From: Hydractinia symbiolongicarpus
Lineage: Eukaryota; Cnidaria; Hydrozoa; Anthoathecata; Hydractiniidae
NCBI RefSeq assembly: GCF_029227915.1
Contig: NC_079884.1
Coordinates: forward strand, 3,658,001-3,722,000
Direction of reading: 5' to 3'
DNA length: 64,000 bases
Shown: piece after piece, positions 35,601 to 48,793 of the stretch
How the letters are laid out: every line of letters begins with the position of its first letter
Numbering within the stretch: the stretch's first letter is position 1
Made by a program: the position numbers and the translations under genes
The notes under the pieces: generated by a model
Databases searched by the model: none
Told to the model about the DNA's origin: nothing
Seen by the model: the letters and a program-made list of their open reading frames with translations, nothing else

Positions 35601-38600
35601 TGAATTTCTGAAGCATTAACAACACCCTCGCTGCTATTAGTATTCTGTAACTTTTTTGTAACCAAAGGAGAGATACAGCTTGCTCTCCCACTTCGGGGTT
35701 CGTTGCCATCATTTAGTCGGTCGTCGTCGCTGTTAATAATTAACCTATCTTTATCAACATTTTCCAGACGACCTTCCACAGGCTTTAGAATACTGCTGCT
35801 CCCATTTGTTGAAGCTTTTTTACTGGCCTCTACAGCAGCTTCTCCATCAGAATCAATATTTGCATCATTTCGAAGAAACGTGTTTACAGATACAACGGAT
35901 GCCTTCCTTTTAATGGTACCCCCTTCTAATATAGCTTGTTTCTTCGGAGCAGCTGAAGTGTATTTTGAAAAAATCTGCTTGTGTGTTTTTTGTGACGACG
36001 AAGAATTGTTTCCACTGTCATCAGTCTCGGTTTGTGATAGTTGAATCTAATAAATAAATAAGGGAAGCTACCATTCCTTTATCACTGTCTACTTCTTGTA
36101 GTCTATAGATATTAAAAAAAATATGTATAGCAGCGGCTTGGGAAGCAAGGGTAGAGGAGAAATTTAGCTCCATTTCCTTTAAAATTAATCCAGTGCAATT
36201 TCAATGCACTTCTCGGTAATCTAGAGGTGTTAGTTTCCAAAATCTCCTAAATCAAAGCACTTTTAATTACCCAACATGCACCATAGGGCATGTCGTTAAC
36301 TTGCCACATGAAAGGTGACAAGAAGAGATGTTATATTTGATCATGGAGATAGAAATTAAAATGGAGATTGAACTCTTTTGTTTCTATTAAAATCATTCGT
36401 GATGCGATCAGTTGCAAATCTATTCATGTTGTCTTTTAAATTCTGGCGCGTCTCAGCTTTGAGTAAATTTCATTGGTTCATTAGTTCATTTTAAAGTGCT
36501 TTGCCAAAAAATCACGTTTTTTATATATAAAAAAACAGCGTGCTGAAAAGTTACGTAATGTGTTTTTGTTAAAATCCAGTGAACTGCACAACGCGCATAA
36601 ATATCAAAGGGATGACAAAACAATAGCAATTTGAATAGAATTTTAATGCGCACGAAGATGAGTTCAATTTCCTTCTCATTTCTACCTCCAAGATTTGATT
36701 TATGATTTCAGAACGTTTTCCACTACTAATTACGTCGGTACAACATTGCTAAAACAGCCATACCGTGGACACACATACCTTCTCAATACTGTCCCTCCTC
36801 TTCTTACGTGACTTACTAACAATATCACTTTGCAACTCAAACGATTCAACAGCGCCACGCACACCTCCCATTGACATCTTTCGATGCTGGTTTAACAATT
36901 TAGCAGATAAAAAGTAAGTCTTCTCTTTGACTGTCTGGGAAGTCTCCTCTTTAGTGGGAAGTCTGCTTGGAATTCTTCCAGGTGGGCAAGCAACAATAAA
37001 CTCGATGTATTTCTAAATAAAAAAAACGCACTCAATGTATCAATATTTTGGTTAATGGAAATAGAAAGAGCATGAAATGGAAAAGAATAAAATGAATCCC
37101 GAAAGTTATTTGGATGATAGATTTACAATTTCTGATTCAAAGCGAAAGTTAAAATCCTTTTTCAACTTTTTCTGCAGTGGAGGACGAAGAGTTTTAAAAC
37201 AAGAGAAATAAAACAAAACACAGAAGCAAAAATTTGCATCATAACCAATAGGATTGCAATATTTTTACTTGCTGTCCCGTGTTGTTACGATCTGATCTAT
37301 GTATGGATATTAGCTTAAGAGATTATTCTCATTGCGGGCAATTGGACTGCCCAAATCAAATTTAAAAAAGCAAAAAAATTGACCATTCAGTAAGCTCAAT
37401 GGTAATATAAAATTCTTATTCCTTTCAAGCAACTTTCTTGCAAGTTGCTGATTGTAAAAAGTAACAGCCTATTCAAGTGTCTCAAAATGTTAAAATAAGA
37501 AAGGAAACAAAACAAACAAACAGGCAAGCATAAAAAAACGAACAAACATAAACAAATATACGCAAACAAACAAACAAACAAGCGTAAACAAACAACAACA
37601 TACCGACCAGTCACTGAAAGCTTTCACAATACTCGCATTAGCCTGTGCTTCTGTGACGTCGATCAGTTCTGTACCCTCCACATTCAATAACCAATCACCA
37701 ACTCGAATAAAACCTAATAAGAAACATCGATAGTTAAACAACATCCAGTTATGCAGTTGGTAATAAATGGATTGGAAGTGAACACAAGAATGGTAAATGA
37801 AGGAACAGACTCAATGAAATATACAATCTAGAATAGTTTAATACCATGTTCAGCTATTGCCCCGCGACGAGCTATCGACTTTACAAGAATTTTATCGCCC
37901 TTCTGTTCAATGTTGAAAGCAAGCGGTCCTTTCTAAACGTACAAAGGTTACAACTGTAGAAAAAAAACTGAGGGGAATTATAGAACGACGTTCAAAACTG
38001 TTTAAAAGAGAAAATTTATCGTACCTTTGGAATGGAAACATAGTGTACTTCTCTACCTTCTAAAATCTCTTCAGGATACTAAAGCAAAGTAGATACGGCT
38101 CAGTTCCTATATGTAACCACGATGGTTGCTATGGTTACAAAATTTCTGTGCGTATTACGCCATGTGTGATATATTTATCATTGGATGGAATTCCCAAGGA
38201 TATAAAACTTACTGTTACTTACTTACTGACTATATAGGCACATGCGTTTCATACTGTAACGAAATCTTTGTTCAGATGTCTGACTACAATTGATTTTATT
38301 GATTGACATCGAGCATATCCCTCTTAAAACTAGCTAATAATAGCATATTAGAAAAAATTCCAAACGGTAGAGAATTTTCGAAATGTAATAATTGTCTTCC
38401 CAAAAAAATATTTACTGCTTTAACCGACTACAAAAGAGTTCCTGGTGTTCTCAATATCCCTGAAACTCACATCAAAGTTGCTTTCGTTTGGAAGAACAAC
38501 ATCTTCGTCTTCTTCGTCTTTAATTTCATATGGCTCAATATCTATGTATTCCACCTTTTCCCTGTTACAAAAACAACAAGGATATGCTTATACCATGTAC

Positions 38601-41600
38601 AGTAAGTAGTTAGTGAAAACAGAATTGGAAATAAATAGTTTTAAAAACAAGAAAGAAGACTTACTCGTCTCCGAACCTGACTTTCTTGATCAGCGGTTCT
38701 TCTTTTACCTCGATCACCTCTATATCACAAATATATTGTCACTCAATACAACAGTTTGAAATATTAGTAACCTCAAAGTAATATTCATACCTTTCTCAGA
38801 ATCTTCGATAATTCTTTTAACTTCCTAAAAATTATAAGTAAATTAAACACTTTATTCATTCGTTGATTCATTCATTCATCCATCAATTTATTTATTCATT
38901 CATTTATTCATTCATTCGCTCATTCATTTATGCATTCACTCATCCATTCATTCACTCGTTCATTCATTTTTTCATTCATTCATTCATTTATTTATTCATT
39001 CGTTGATTCATTCATTCATTTATTTATTCATTCCTTGATTCATTCATTCATTTATTTATTCATTCGTTGATTAATTCATTCATTCATTTATTCATTCATT
39101 CATTCATTCATTTATTCACTCACTCACTCATTCAAAAACCTGCTAGCATGACGTCAATTGCTGTGACGTTACATAACAATGACTGCTGCTAAGGTTTCTC
39201 TCTTTGACCATACATACGCACGATCAAAGAGAAAACCCTGACGTAAAAAAACAGCAAAGTTACTCTAAGGATGGAGTAAAATGACTAAAAATCTGTGGAC
39301 ATGTCGAATTTATTTACTCACCGTACTGTGTCTTACAATCATGGTGAGTTGAACCTTGTCACGCAAAAATTCAACAGCCTGTAAAATAAATACAGACCAT
39401 TTAATAGGGATAAATAACCCGCAACCACTTCTACACATATGCGAGCCTTGATTTTGGTGATGAGGGTTAAATAGAGAGAAAATGTGTGAGCTAACCTCAA
39501 GGTGAGAGATGTAAACAAAATCTTTTCCATTCGTATCAAGGATTTGATCTCCAATCTAAATTCAAATTTAAAAATAAACGACGACGTATTTAGTGTTTTT
39601 GAGTAAACACTGCACGAAAATAGATACCTTTAAACCAACTTGCTCAGCTAAAGTGTTCTTCTCAACAGCCACAACGTAAATTCCTCTGTGTCCTTTAATT
39701 CCGCTTCGGATGCTAAAAATTCCCAATCAAATTTGTAACTTTTAACTGGGTATGTGAAATCTTTAACTGGGTATGTGTGTGTGTCAAATTATTCACACGT
39801 TATCTCGAATTTTAGGAGGAAAAACTACCTGCATCCAAGGCCATCCTTCCCAACCTTAAATGCTAACAAACGATCTTTTTCTTCTTGTTTGTCCTAAAAC
39901 AACGTATAATAATTTATTTATCAACATTAAAGAATTAGCCAACCTCGGTCCCAGGGCATTTTCCCTTGTTGATGAAGTTGATAGCGGCGAAATAACGGCT
40001 CAGGGGTCACAAGACCTTAAGGACGAGGTTGAGGATTGGCCAGTTTTTCGTGTTTTTTTAACTGCTGTAAAAATTATAAAACTCACATTTTCTTCTGTAA
40101 CATCCTGAAAAAAAAGAATTTATAAATTGTAGTGACTGCAAGCAGAAAAGATGTTGTTTGATTTTACCTTGTTAATTCATGGCCGTAGCTCCCCAGGAAT
40201 TCGGAGGGGACGGTCCCCTAAAAACATTTTATCAATCACAATTAATATGGAGAAAAACTTGTGTGAGAGAGACTGCGTTTTTACTCAATCTAGGAGGTGA
40301 AAATCTCAAAAACCCCACTAGCTAAGGCCAATAGAAAAAATCCATCCAATTCTTTGTTTACACTTACTGGTTGTACAACCGGTTCTGTTGTATCACTTAT
40401 AACGCTCCAAACGATTTCGTTATTTCTAAACAGAAGAATATTCGATAGATGAGCTAAACACATTTCATTTGCTTAACGCAGGGAAAATTTTATAAGTTCA
40501 AAATCAAAGAATACTTAGCCTAACTTACATTTTGCTTGGGATTCGTCCAATGTCTAGAAGAAAATGTATGTTTTAAAAAACAAAAAAATTAGTTAGTTCT
40601 TTAGTAAGCTTTATACAAGAACAAAATAATTTTGATGTAAAATAATGTTCTTGGGGAACACAGTGACAGGGAACACATTATTCCTTTTACACTATGACTC
40701 TCGTTGGAATTTCAACAGTGACTTTATACAAATTTATTTGAGTTCCGTCTTTATTAAAACCGGAATCCTTTAAAATTTTCTGAGTTTTGAACCTTTTTAA
40801 TGCTTTAGGTATAGCGCCATGAATTTATTTGTATGCGTCAACTCTGTCTTTTTATTGCGTTTTAACTAAAAAGTTGAAATATAATTTTCCACAGGACATA
40901 AAGCTAGTATGCTACAAACATCTTACTTTTGACTAACAATGTAACGGATGATTTATTTCTAAAGATGGACAACACTTCTTCGTGAATAGACTCATGTAAG
41001 GGAAGTCCGTTAATCTTCCGAATTTGATCTGATACCTTTAACCAAAAAAATAGAATTTTACTAAGAGATATAAATATGTAAATTAATGCTATGAATAGTT
41101 CCTATATTTGAAACATGCTAATAACGCAGGAGGCTTCGATTTATCTAAGAAGTACTTTGAGATAAGTTAGACGTTCTTAGCAAAATCTTCATATAACGCA
41201 GAACGGCAAAAAGTTGACCAAAATGATTTCACTTTTTTTAAAGATTTAGGAAGAGAATAAACAACTAACTCTGAGACCAGCTTTATGTGCTGGAGAATCC
41301 TCTCTAACCGACGTCACATAAAAGCCAATACCATGCTCTATACCTAAGTAACAATAAATCAACCAATACTAATCTCATTTCCAGAACAGAATTTTAAGAA
41401 CAGAGAATAAAATAAAACCAAAAAATGGTCTTGTATTTTTAGCATTGGGATGGTAAGGAACCCTGGAAACGAGGTTGCTTAAATAAGGAAGAGGTTTATT
41501 TACGTTTTGTGCATCTCCAATGTTTTGTTTTGATTTTTCATATATGTATAAGTTGCGTCAACTCATTGGTTCCACATTAATAATTACACTAATAATGGTT

Positions 41601-43914
41601 TAAAATAGCAACCTCGTCCCCAGGACTCCTTGTGGCCGGAGTTGAAGGAAAGTAAGCACTAGCGAATTTGACACGAGACAACAAGCCCTGGAGACAAGGA
41701 TTTGAAAAATGGATGCTCACCTCCTCTGAATGTGAAACCCATAGAACCGCTTCCAGTCCTTTGGATGCGAATTAAACGTTCACCATTCCTATAGAATTCA
41801 ATGAAAGTATAACCAATATGACATTGCAAAAAAGAATATACTAAGGAGAGTCGGAAAGAAATGTCTTACTTGCTGACTGTTGTAAGTTTATCATACAATG
41901 CTACATGATGGCTTGGTAGTAACGCCCTGAAGAAGCAAAAATTTATTTGGCTGGTTTTATAAACTTTCACAAAAATTCCGTTCATCACATCTCACAGAGT
42001 AAATCTCCGTCTGTTCGTACAACCAGTTTTATTTGTTTCGTTCTTAAAATCGCAAAATTTTAAGGACAACCAAATATATTATATACCTGATGACTTTAAA
42101 TAAAGGATACTTTTTTTCCGTGTTGAGAACAATTTTCAACTCGCGAACGAGTTTCTTTATTTTACGAGATCTACAAAAGCGAAAACAATGAACATACACT
42201 TTGTTATAAGCAACATCCAACGTCAGGTATAGAACTGCGGGGTAATAAATATATGGTATTTGGAAGTTGGAAGACTAGGAAACCTCTAGTTGTTATCAAT
42301 AACTCGGTGTAGGCGAATTAATAAGTCGTTGTATATATCCCGAGATATGGCTTCAGTTTTATCTGAATTTGTTCCTTACAAAAAAGATTTTTTACAGGTC
42401 AAAGAAACTAACTTAGATTTGTGGATGATTAAAAATTACTTACTCGTGGTATAACCGTAAAGCATTGAATAATTGTGCACGATCCTCTTCGCTGTCTAAT
42501 ATACTTGCTACCTGAAATATTTGGAACACAGTTGATATAACCCATTTTGCACTCGTTCTTGTACTCAAAAACATTACAAAGCCTTTAAGAGTTCTTTTCA
42601 TTCAACTATGCTTTTTGTTGTATTTTAGAATAGGTTACCATTACAAAAATTCTCCAGAAGATTCTCTTCAAGTTCTTGCAAAAATTTAATTTAGCTAATA
42701 AGTCCAAAGTCTCTCATAACAATTGGATTGTAATCAAAGGATGTCTAATCTTAGAGGAAAGGTCCAACATACACGTTTTTTTAAAAAATAAATGTTTTTG
42801 GATCAGCCTGTATGTTTTTCTAACCCCTGAAAATCTTAACCAATAAACCTTGATCTAAATAAGCATTTTAAACCCTAGAACTGCGTTCTGAAAAAGTAAA
42901 TTTGCTTTTTCTTCCAATAATTTTGCGAGTTAACAGTCGATAAGATTTGAGCCTCAAGTTTCTTATAACAACACGTGTACACAAAAATAATCTAAAATTT
43001 ACTGATTTTTTCTTTTTACGTTTTATTTCAAGTGAAAAGCTTTTAGTAAAGTGGTTGTGATTTTAAGAACCTGGTATACTTAGACTTTGCATCGTGAATA
43101 TTTTCAACGTTACGTAAAATATATAAAGATCCTCGTAATATATGAGAACAAAGCAAGAGCAATAAAGGCTAAAAATAAGAACAACCAGGTAGAACCAGAT
43201 TTCTTGATTCTTGGTTAAAAAATATATATACTACAGGCATAACGCAGTGAAAGATTTGTGTTACCTTAAGCAGTAACTCGTGCGCTGACACAGGTAGCTC
43301 AACCGAGATACCACTACCTTTCTTTCTCGTGGCGTTAGAGGGCGCAACGCCCCCTACATTAGTTGTAACACTGCTCATGTCATCATTATCCTCCTCCTCT
43401 TCAGAATTGTCAACATCACCAAAAAACCTTACTCGAGACATGCTTGTTGAAAACATTTAGTGCGAGAAAAAAAAAACACATTAAAAATATATATAGCGTT
43501 ACTTGAAAAAATATAGCGAATGAAATATGAATAAAAAATAGCTATTTAAATATGCGAAGTAACAAAATTAATTATGCAATTCCTTGTTTCATGTTTTAAA
43601 AATAGGTGATTAGGGAAGTCACTTTAACTCTCCTCCGCTGGTGTCATTTAAATGTATAAACATATCAACGTGTGGACTTGACGCGTTCAGACAACTTGGA
43701 GAAGATACACGTAAAAGGAAAAATGTGCGGTTGTGTAGGAAAAAAATCTTCGAAGTAAATAATTTCGCCCCGTTGTTATGGGTTTCCATTGAAAAATTAT
43801 TTCCATGAATGTCATGATAAAAATAAGTCTGACACAAACCCAACCCATGTTATAAATACTTACTTCAACTCTAAACTCTTCCACTTTTCCTGCAATTTCA
43901 TCGAATCGAGCCAT
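32667..43914 (-). CDS. USH1C: Harmonin homologue (HHD plus three PDZ) with giant disordered C-terminus
   Basis: Scaffold that links cadherins to actin in stereocilia and microvilli of other animals. Coding exons: 43864-43914, 42444-42511, 42087-42170, 41870-41926, 41721-41788, 41270-41343, 40927-41035, 40529-40553, 40368-40425, 40087-40104, 39829-39893, 39628-39712, 39496-39555, 39322-39378, 38791-38824, 38665-38719, 38471-38561, 38025-38078, 37845-37932, 37604-37713, 36779-37012, 34616-36046, 32667-33956. All 22 joints keep phase: 1421 residues. Harmonin N-like domain about 1-87 (EDRAQLFNALRLYHE, KYPLFKVIRALLPSHH); PDZ1 about 88-172 with KNIGRIPSK matching human HIGLIPVK; PDZ2 about 210-295 (GIYVVAVEKNTLAEQVGLKI); PDZ3 about 354-455 ending IEFIVACPPGR like human IDLVVAVCPP. 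The tail (about 460-1421) is Ser/Asn/Asp-rich with two ETNADVNAMKSMF repeats. Human harmonin-b has about 900 residues, so the tail is unusual. Confidence 0.93.
38853..39135. repeat. (ATTC)n microsatellite in a USH1C intron
   Basis: About 280 bases of ATTC units with interspersed GATT, ATTT and ACTC variants, in the intron between exons 39322-39378 and 38791-38824. It is imperfect, suggesting age. Confidence 0.92.
43265..43456 (-). CDS. USH1C: Alternative first coding exon of USH1C
   Basis: A 64-codon open exon from ATG 43456 (second Met at 43441) to a GTAACA donor, ending ELPVSAHELLLK in phase 0. It joins exon 42444-42511 (VASILDSEED) in frame, exactly as the exon at 43864-43914 does. It encodes an acidic N-terminus (NSEEEEDNDDMSS) absent from the other form; its last residues could replace the first helix of the harmonin N-like domain. 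Two start exons imply two promoters about 0.45 kb apart. Transcript support was not available. Confidence 0.7.
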
Positions 43915-44910
43915 TGCAGAGCGGCACACACCGCCTCACTTCATCCAGAATCAGGCTATACACGAACGCTATCACATTTTTAAATGTTCTATCCAAGTTA
44001 ATGAGATAAATACGTTTTTTTAATACACTAATTGAAAAGAAATATAAATAATAAAAGAAGTAATTCTCAAGACGTGATTACTTTTTTTTATTTTTTCGTC
44101 CATGTATTTTGTGTAAGGTATGAATACCTCGCTGTTGCTTCATTCGGAGAGTTATAAAAGAACAAAATAATAGAGTCAGTTTTCATAGATATATTTTTTT
44201 TATTAATAATATTTTCTTTACATATTTTAAAGTAAACGTTAGAATGAACCAACTCGGACCTAAACAACTTTAAAAACATTCCGCTGGAAGATTAAAGAAG
44301 TTCTCATCTGGAAAAACAACAAAACGAACTCATAATCAATGTCTTTTGGTTCATTTTAACCAAAGTTTAAAATGCTTATAAAAAAATAACCCGCCAAGTG
44401 TGGGCTTAAAATTAAAATTTAAAAAAAAATTATTTTTCTTTCGAGTTTATCCACATATAATCTCAGCCCTTTAAATTCCAAGGCCGCCGATGGAATAATA
44501 CAGGTGGAGAGGCCAGAAGGGGCCAGATATAGTGACGTAAGAGGACCGAAAATGATAGGATCACAGGCGCAGGAGAAAATTCACCTTCGGGAACACCAAA
44601 ACGTGAACTTTCCGCCCCATTTTATGTAACTTCCAAAGAGCCTAAATTTCTTGTGTTACTTTACTTTTAATAACAATTAAAAAAAAAAACACGTGAAAAT
44701 ATGGTGAACAAAAAACATATATTACGTCACATTATGACTAACAAATATAAATCAAAGCTATTGATCTGATCTGATTTCTAATAAAACATTATTGGTAACA
44801 AAGTCCTAATAATAAATGTCTGTCTGCTTATGTTTTTAAAGTAAATTACGTTACTTCCTCTGCCGGCTTTCATTTCTCACGATAGTGGTCTCGACAGCTA
44901 AAGTTTTCAA
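43915..44910. other. Intergenic region between USH1C start and GLMN end
   Basis: About 1 kb, both neighbours on the minus strand. It must include the GLMN 3' UTR and the USH1C distal promoter. A GC-richer block near 44475-44640 stands out. No RNA gene recognised. Confidence 0.5.
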
Positions 44911-47900
44911 TTAAGTCTTACTTGATGTCACTAATTCGTCTTTTTCAGATAGAAAAGAGTGCCAGGTAAGGGTCTTGTCTATTACGGCGACGATGCTAAG
45001 CATTAGATCTAAACACACTGAGGCGGCTTGAATAACCTAAAAACGAACGATAAGAAAATAAACAAACGATAACGAAATATAACGAACGATAAGGAAATAT
45101 AACGAACGATAAAAAAATATAAAGAACGATAACGAAATACAACGAACGATAAAAAATATAACAAACGATAAGGAAATATAACGAACGATAAAAAATATAA
45201 CGAACGATAAAAAATATAACGAACGCTAAGAAAATATAACGAACGATAAGGAAATATGACGAACGATAAAAAAATATAACGAACGATAAGAAAATATAAC
45301 GAACGATAAGGAAATATGACGAACGATAAAAAATATAACGAACAATAAAAAATATAACGAACGATAAAAAATATAACGAACGATAAGAAAACATAACGAA
45401 CGATAAGAAAACATAACGAACGATAAAGAAATATAACGAACGATAAGGAAATATGACGAACGATGAAAAAATATAACGAACGATAAGAAAATATAACGAA
45501 CGATAAGGAAATATGACGATAGATAAAAAATATAACGAACGATAAGGAAATATGACGAACGATAAAAAATATAACGAACGATAAAAAAATATAACGAACG
45601 ATAAGAAAATATAACGAGCCATAAGAAAACGCCAACAAATTATAAAGAGCGATAACAATATATAACGAGCAAAAACAAAAATAACAAATAACTAGTAGTC
45701 GGTGGCCCGTGGAAAATTCACAGGTTTGCCCGTTTTTTTAAAACTGCATAGCGTGCTTGTCGCTACTCTCGGTACCATTTTGCGTGACAGACGGACAGAC
45801 GTATAACGGGTATTATAATATAGATAACAAAATAGAATGAACGATAACAAAATAAACGAAAAAAACAATAAACGAAAAACCAACGAACGAACCAATATAT
45901 ATGAACGTATCAATAATTATCCACAAAAAAACCTACAGAAAAAGCGAGTGGTAAAACACACAGATGGACAAACAGGCAGATAGGTGAGCGAAAGAAAAGA
46001 AATAACTATGAAAAATCATTCTTACGTCATATTTTTGACTCTGTGAAAAATTCTTGACGGCTTCGCCACCAGGAATGACAACTTCAATCATTTCTAAACA
46101 AAAACCGTGTATTGTCATTATATTCAGCGGGAACTCGTAAAAATATGACGAAAAGAATTAGTCACCCTCGCAAGACGTGTTTTCAACATTTTGCAATGCG
46201 CTTTCCAATTCCAGCTTTGAAACATCAGCGCACTTTCGGATGACTTGAAAATTTCTTCTCAACAAATCTTTCAGGTTCCACACACCAGTCTATGCGTTTA
46301 AGAAAATTCCTTTATTAATATTCCCATACGTATTCAGCGTATTTATTTATGCGAGTAGAAGAAAGGTAATCTTGCCAGTACTTATTCTCGCGAATGACGT
46401 TAAAGTTCGCGTAAAGTACACGCAAGAACTAGTTACGACAAAACATGTCATTAAACAAGCACCAATGCATCGCTACCTTGTTTTCGTTTTGAGGATCTTT
46501 TAACAACCAAAAACGCACAAAGTTTAGGCCAGCCATAAGTCTAGTAAAACAGAAAATAGAAGGATTATGCAGAAGAACACTAGAGCACGCTTTTCAAAAT
46601 TAAACATAAAATTTATTACGCTACGAGGCACAACAATAATAGAAATATTTAGGTACATCGCTATCCGTATTTTCATGATAGGCTTCACACCTATGTTAAA
46701 TTTTATCTGTATAAAACTTAAGGCACGAAATAGGACGCTTAGATAAGATCTGACGTGAACTCAAACCATGTTGAGTCACTTCTGCCCACGGGGTATTCAA
46801 TCCTTTATGGACCACCCCGAAATGAAATGCAACCCAGATAAAACATTATATATAAGTCGCAGTCGCACTTTACATTGTAATGTGGAATTTAACTTCGCCC
46901 GAATTCGGTCTCATGTAAACGATGCCTAATAAACAAAATATTAAAGCGATACAACATATATCGTAATTGCACAAAAAAACAGAGGAAAATACCTGTCTGA
47001 TTCGTTCAGTATGTTACTTTCACCTAACACCAACTCTGTATACGAGAGTGCAAGTGTCGAGACATCCTTCACGTATACATCCTCGTTCATCTAAACATTG
47101 AAATTTATTTAGTAGCAAATGCAATGTTTTGTACACAAAAAGGTGGAATTGATTACCTTGAACCTATTTAGTAAGCGAAACCGTAACCCATTTTATTATA
47201 TTGCTGACCAAATGAGAGAGAAAAAACAGTGCATGGGCAATGCTTTTATTTAACTGATTTCAAACCCGCGCTAATAGGCTATCTTGGGTTGCACTGTTCA
47301 ATAAGTTACCCAAAGTGTTGCATTGCTTGCCACCCACTATTCTTACAAGACCAACATACCACACTAAAAGGTTGGTCAGGTACAGTTCAACACAGATCTT
47401 ACGACACGTGTGAATTCGTAACCATTAAGCGGTCTTACATCATAAAATTCCACTAGCGCAGTTGTGATGAATTTGATCAAATAACCACGTAAGCCTGCAT
47501 GTTGAGACTGGTCGTACACAGATCTAAACATAAACACACGCCTTATGGTTAGCTCTTTGATTAAAGACAGGGTATATATTTAGGTCATTTTTTTATAATT
47601 AAACATCCGTATGTTCGTCCCCAACAAAGAATATTTCACCATGATCATGGCCTCTGATCAAGACAGGCGAATCAAATCCATGTAATCATATTAAAGAGAA
47701 GCTAGTGATGTGCGGAGTAGCTTCTCTTTAATAGGGTATATATTATTAGAAAAAGCACCTGTTATTTCGCGTAGCATTTCCGTTGCAGTAAAATCTGATT
47801 TAAAGCTGGCTGTTCTTATTTTTCAAACCTTCGAACTTCAGTTTAATTTCTTATTTAGAGAACGCCCAAGAATAGTGTGTTTATAAACACGGTTGCAATC

Positions 47901-48758
47901 TCACCAATACAAAGACATTATTGTTATTGTCGGTTAATAAACAAACAATCGCAAGCAAAAAAAAAAACAACAACAACAAATAACTTAACGTTGACAGAGA
48001 GTTGTAACTAAGAGAATTTAAATCCTGTATTGTTCTCATAGCAAAAACTCGTGATGTTCTTAATCTTAGAAAATAATGATTTGAGCCTGGATCTGTTATT
48101 ATTCTTATTTTATGGCAAAATGTTACGCTCGTGTTCTTATGAAATTTGATCTTATATAAAAAAGTTAGTATAGCTAAACAAATTTTATTCATTCTAATTA
48201 TTATTTGCTATTTTTTATTGCCAACATATACATGCAGCCGAGCACATATGTTGCTAAAGCAAAGTAAAGGGGACAATAGTTATATTTTTTCCCCAAGTGA
48301 AAGACTAAAATTAAAAACACGCCCATTCAAAGTCAAATTAAACAGGCTGACTTACAGATTACCCCCTGCGAAAGTTGCTTTCATATAAAAGACCTTTGAA
48401 AGTTATTTAGGAATCTTTTTTTAAAAAGCGGTTCTTTAGTAGTTTTTGAGATAATAGATGTAAATTCCGCTAATTTATGAGAAATTATGACGTCATAAAC
48501 TACCTTTAAAACATGGATTTTTTGTTTTTTGGCTAAACTATGTCTTGGTAAAAATGTTGAATATGACGCCTTACTTAGAGCTAGCTCATGATGCCTTAAA
48601 TTCGTAAGACTTAATCAAGATTTTTCAAATTCCTAGACAACTCTTTCATAAGAAATTGTTTTTTCGCGGGAAGTAAGCCTTTAAAACAACTAAGATTGAA
48701 ATATAAATATAAAAATGAAACAAAGAAAAGTTATCAAATAAATAAATAAATAAATAAG

Positions 48759-48793
<35 letters not shown>

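Noticed and set aside
44996-45658. Open frames of 209-220 codons on the minus strand at 45.0-45.7 kb
   Set aside because: They are produced by the 20-base tandem repeat lacking stops; peptides are monotonous RSLYFLSFVIF units within a GLMN intron.
45040-45660. CRISPR-like array
   Set aside because: Units are contiguous with no unique spacers, in a eukaryotic intron.
46874-46925. Extra GLMN exon (IVYMRPNSGEVKFHIT)
   Set aside because: Acceptor and donor look usable, but inclusion breaks the phase, and skipping it gives NESDRLMAGLNFVRFW, a direct match to human glomulin.
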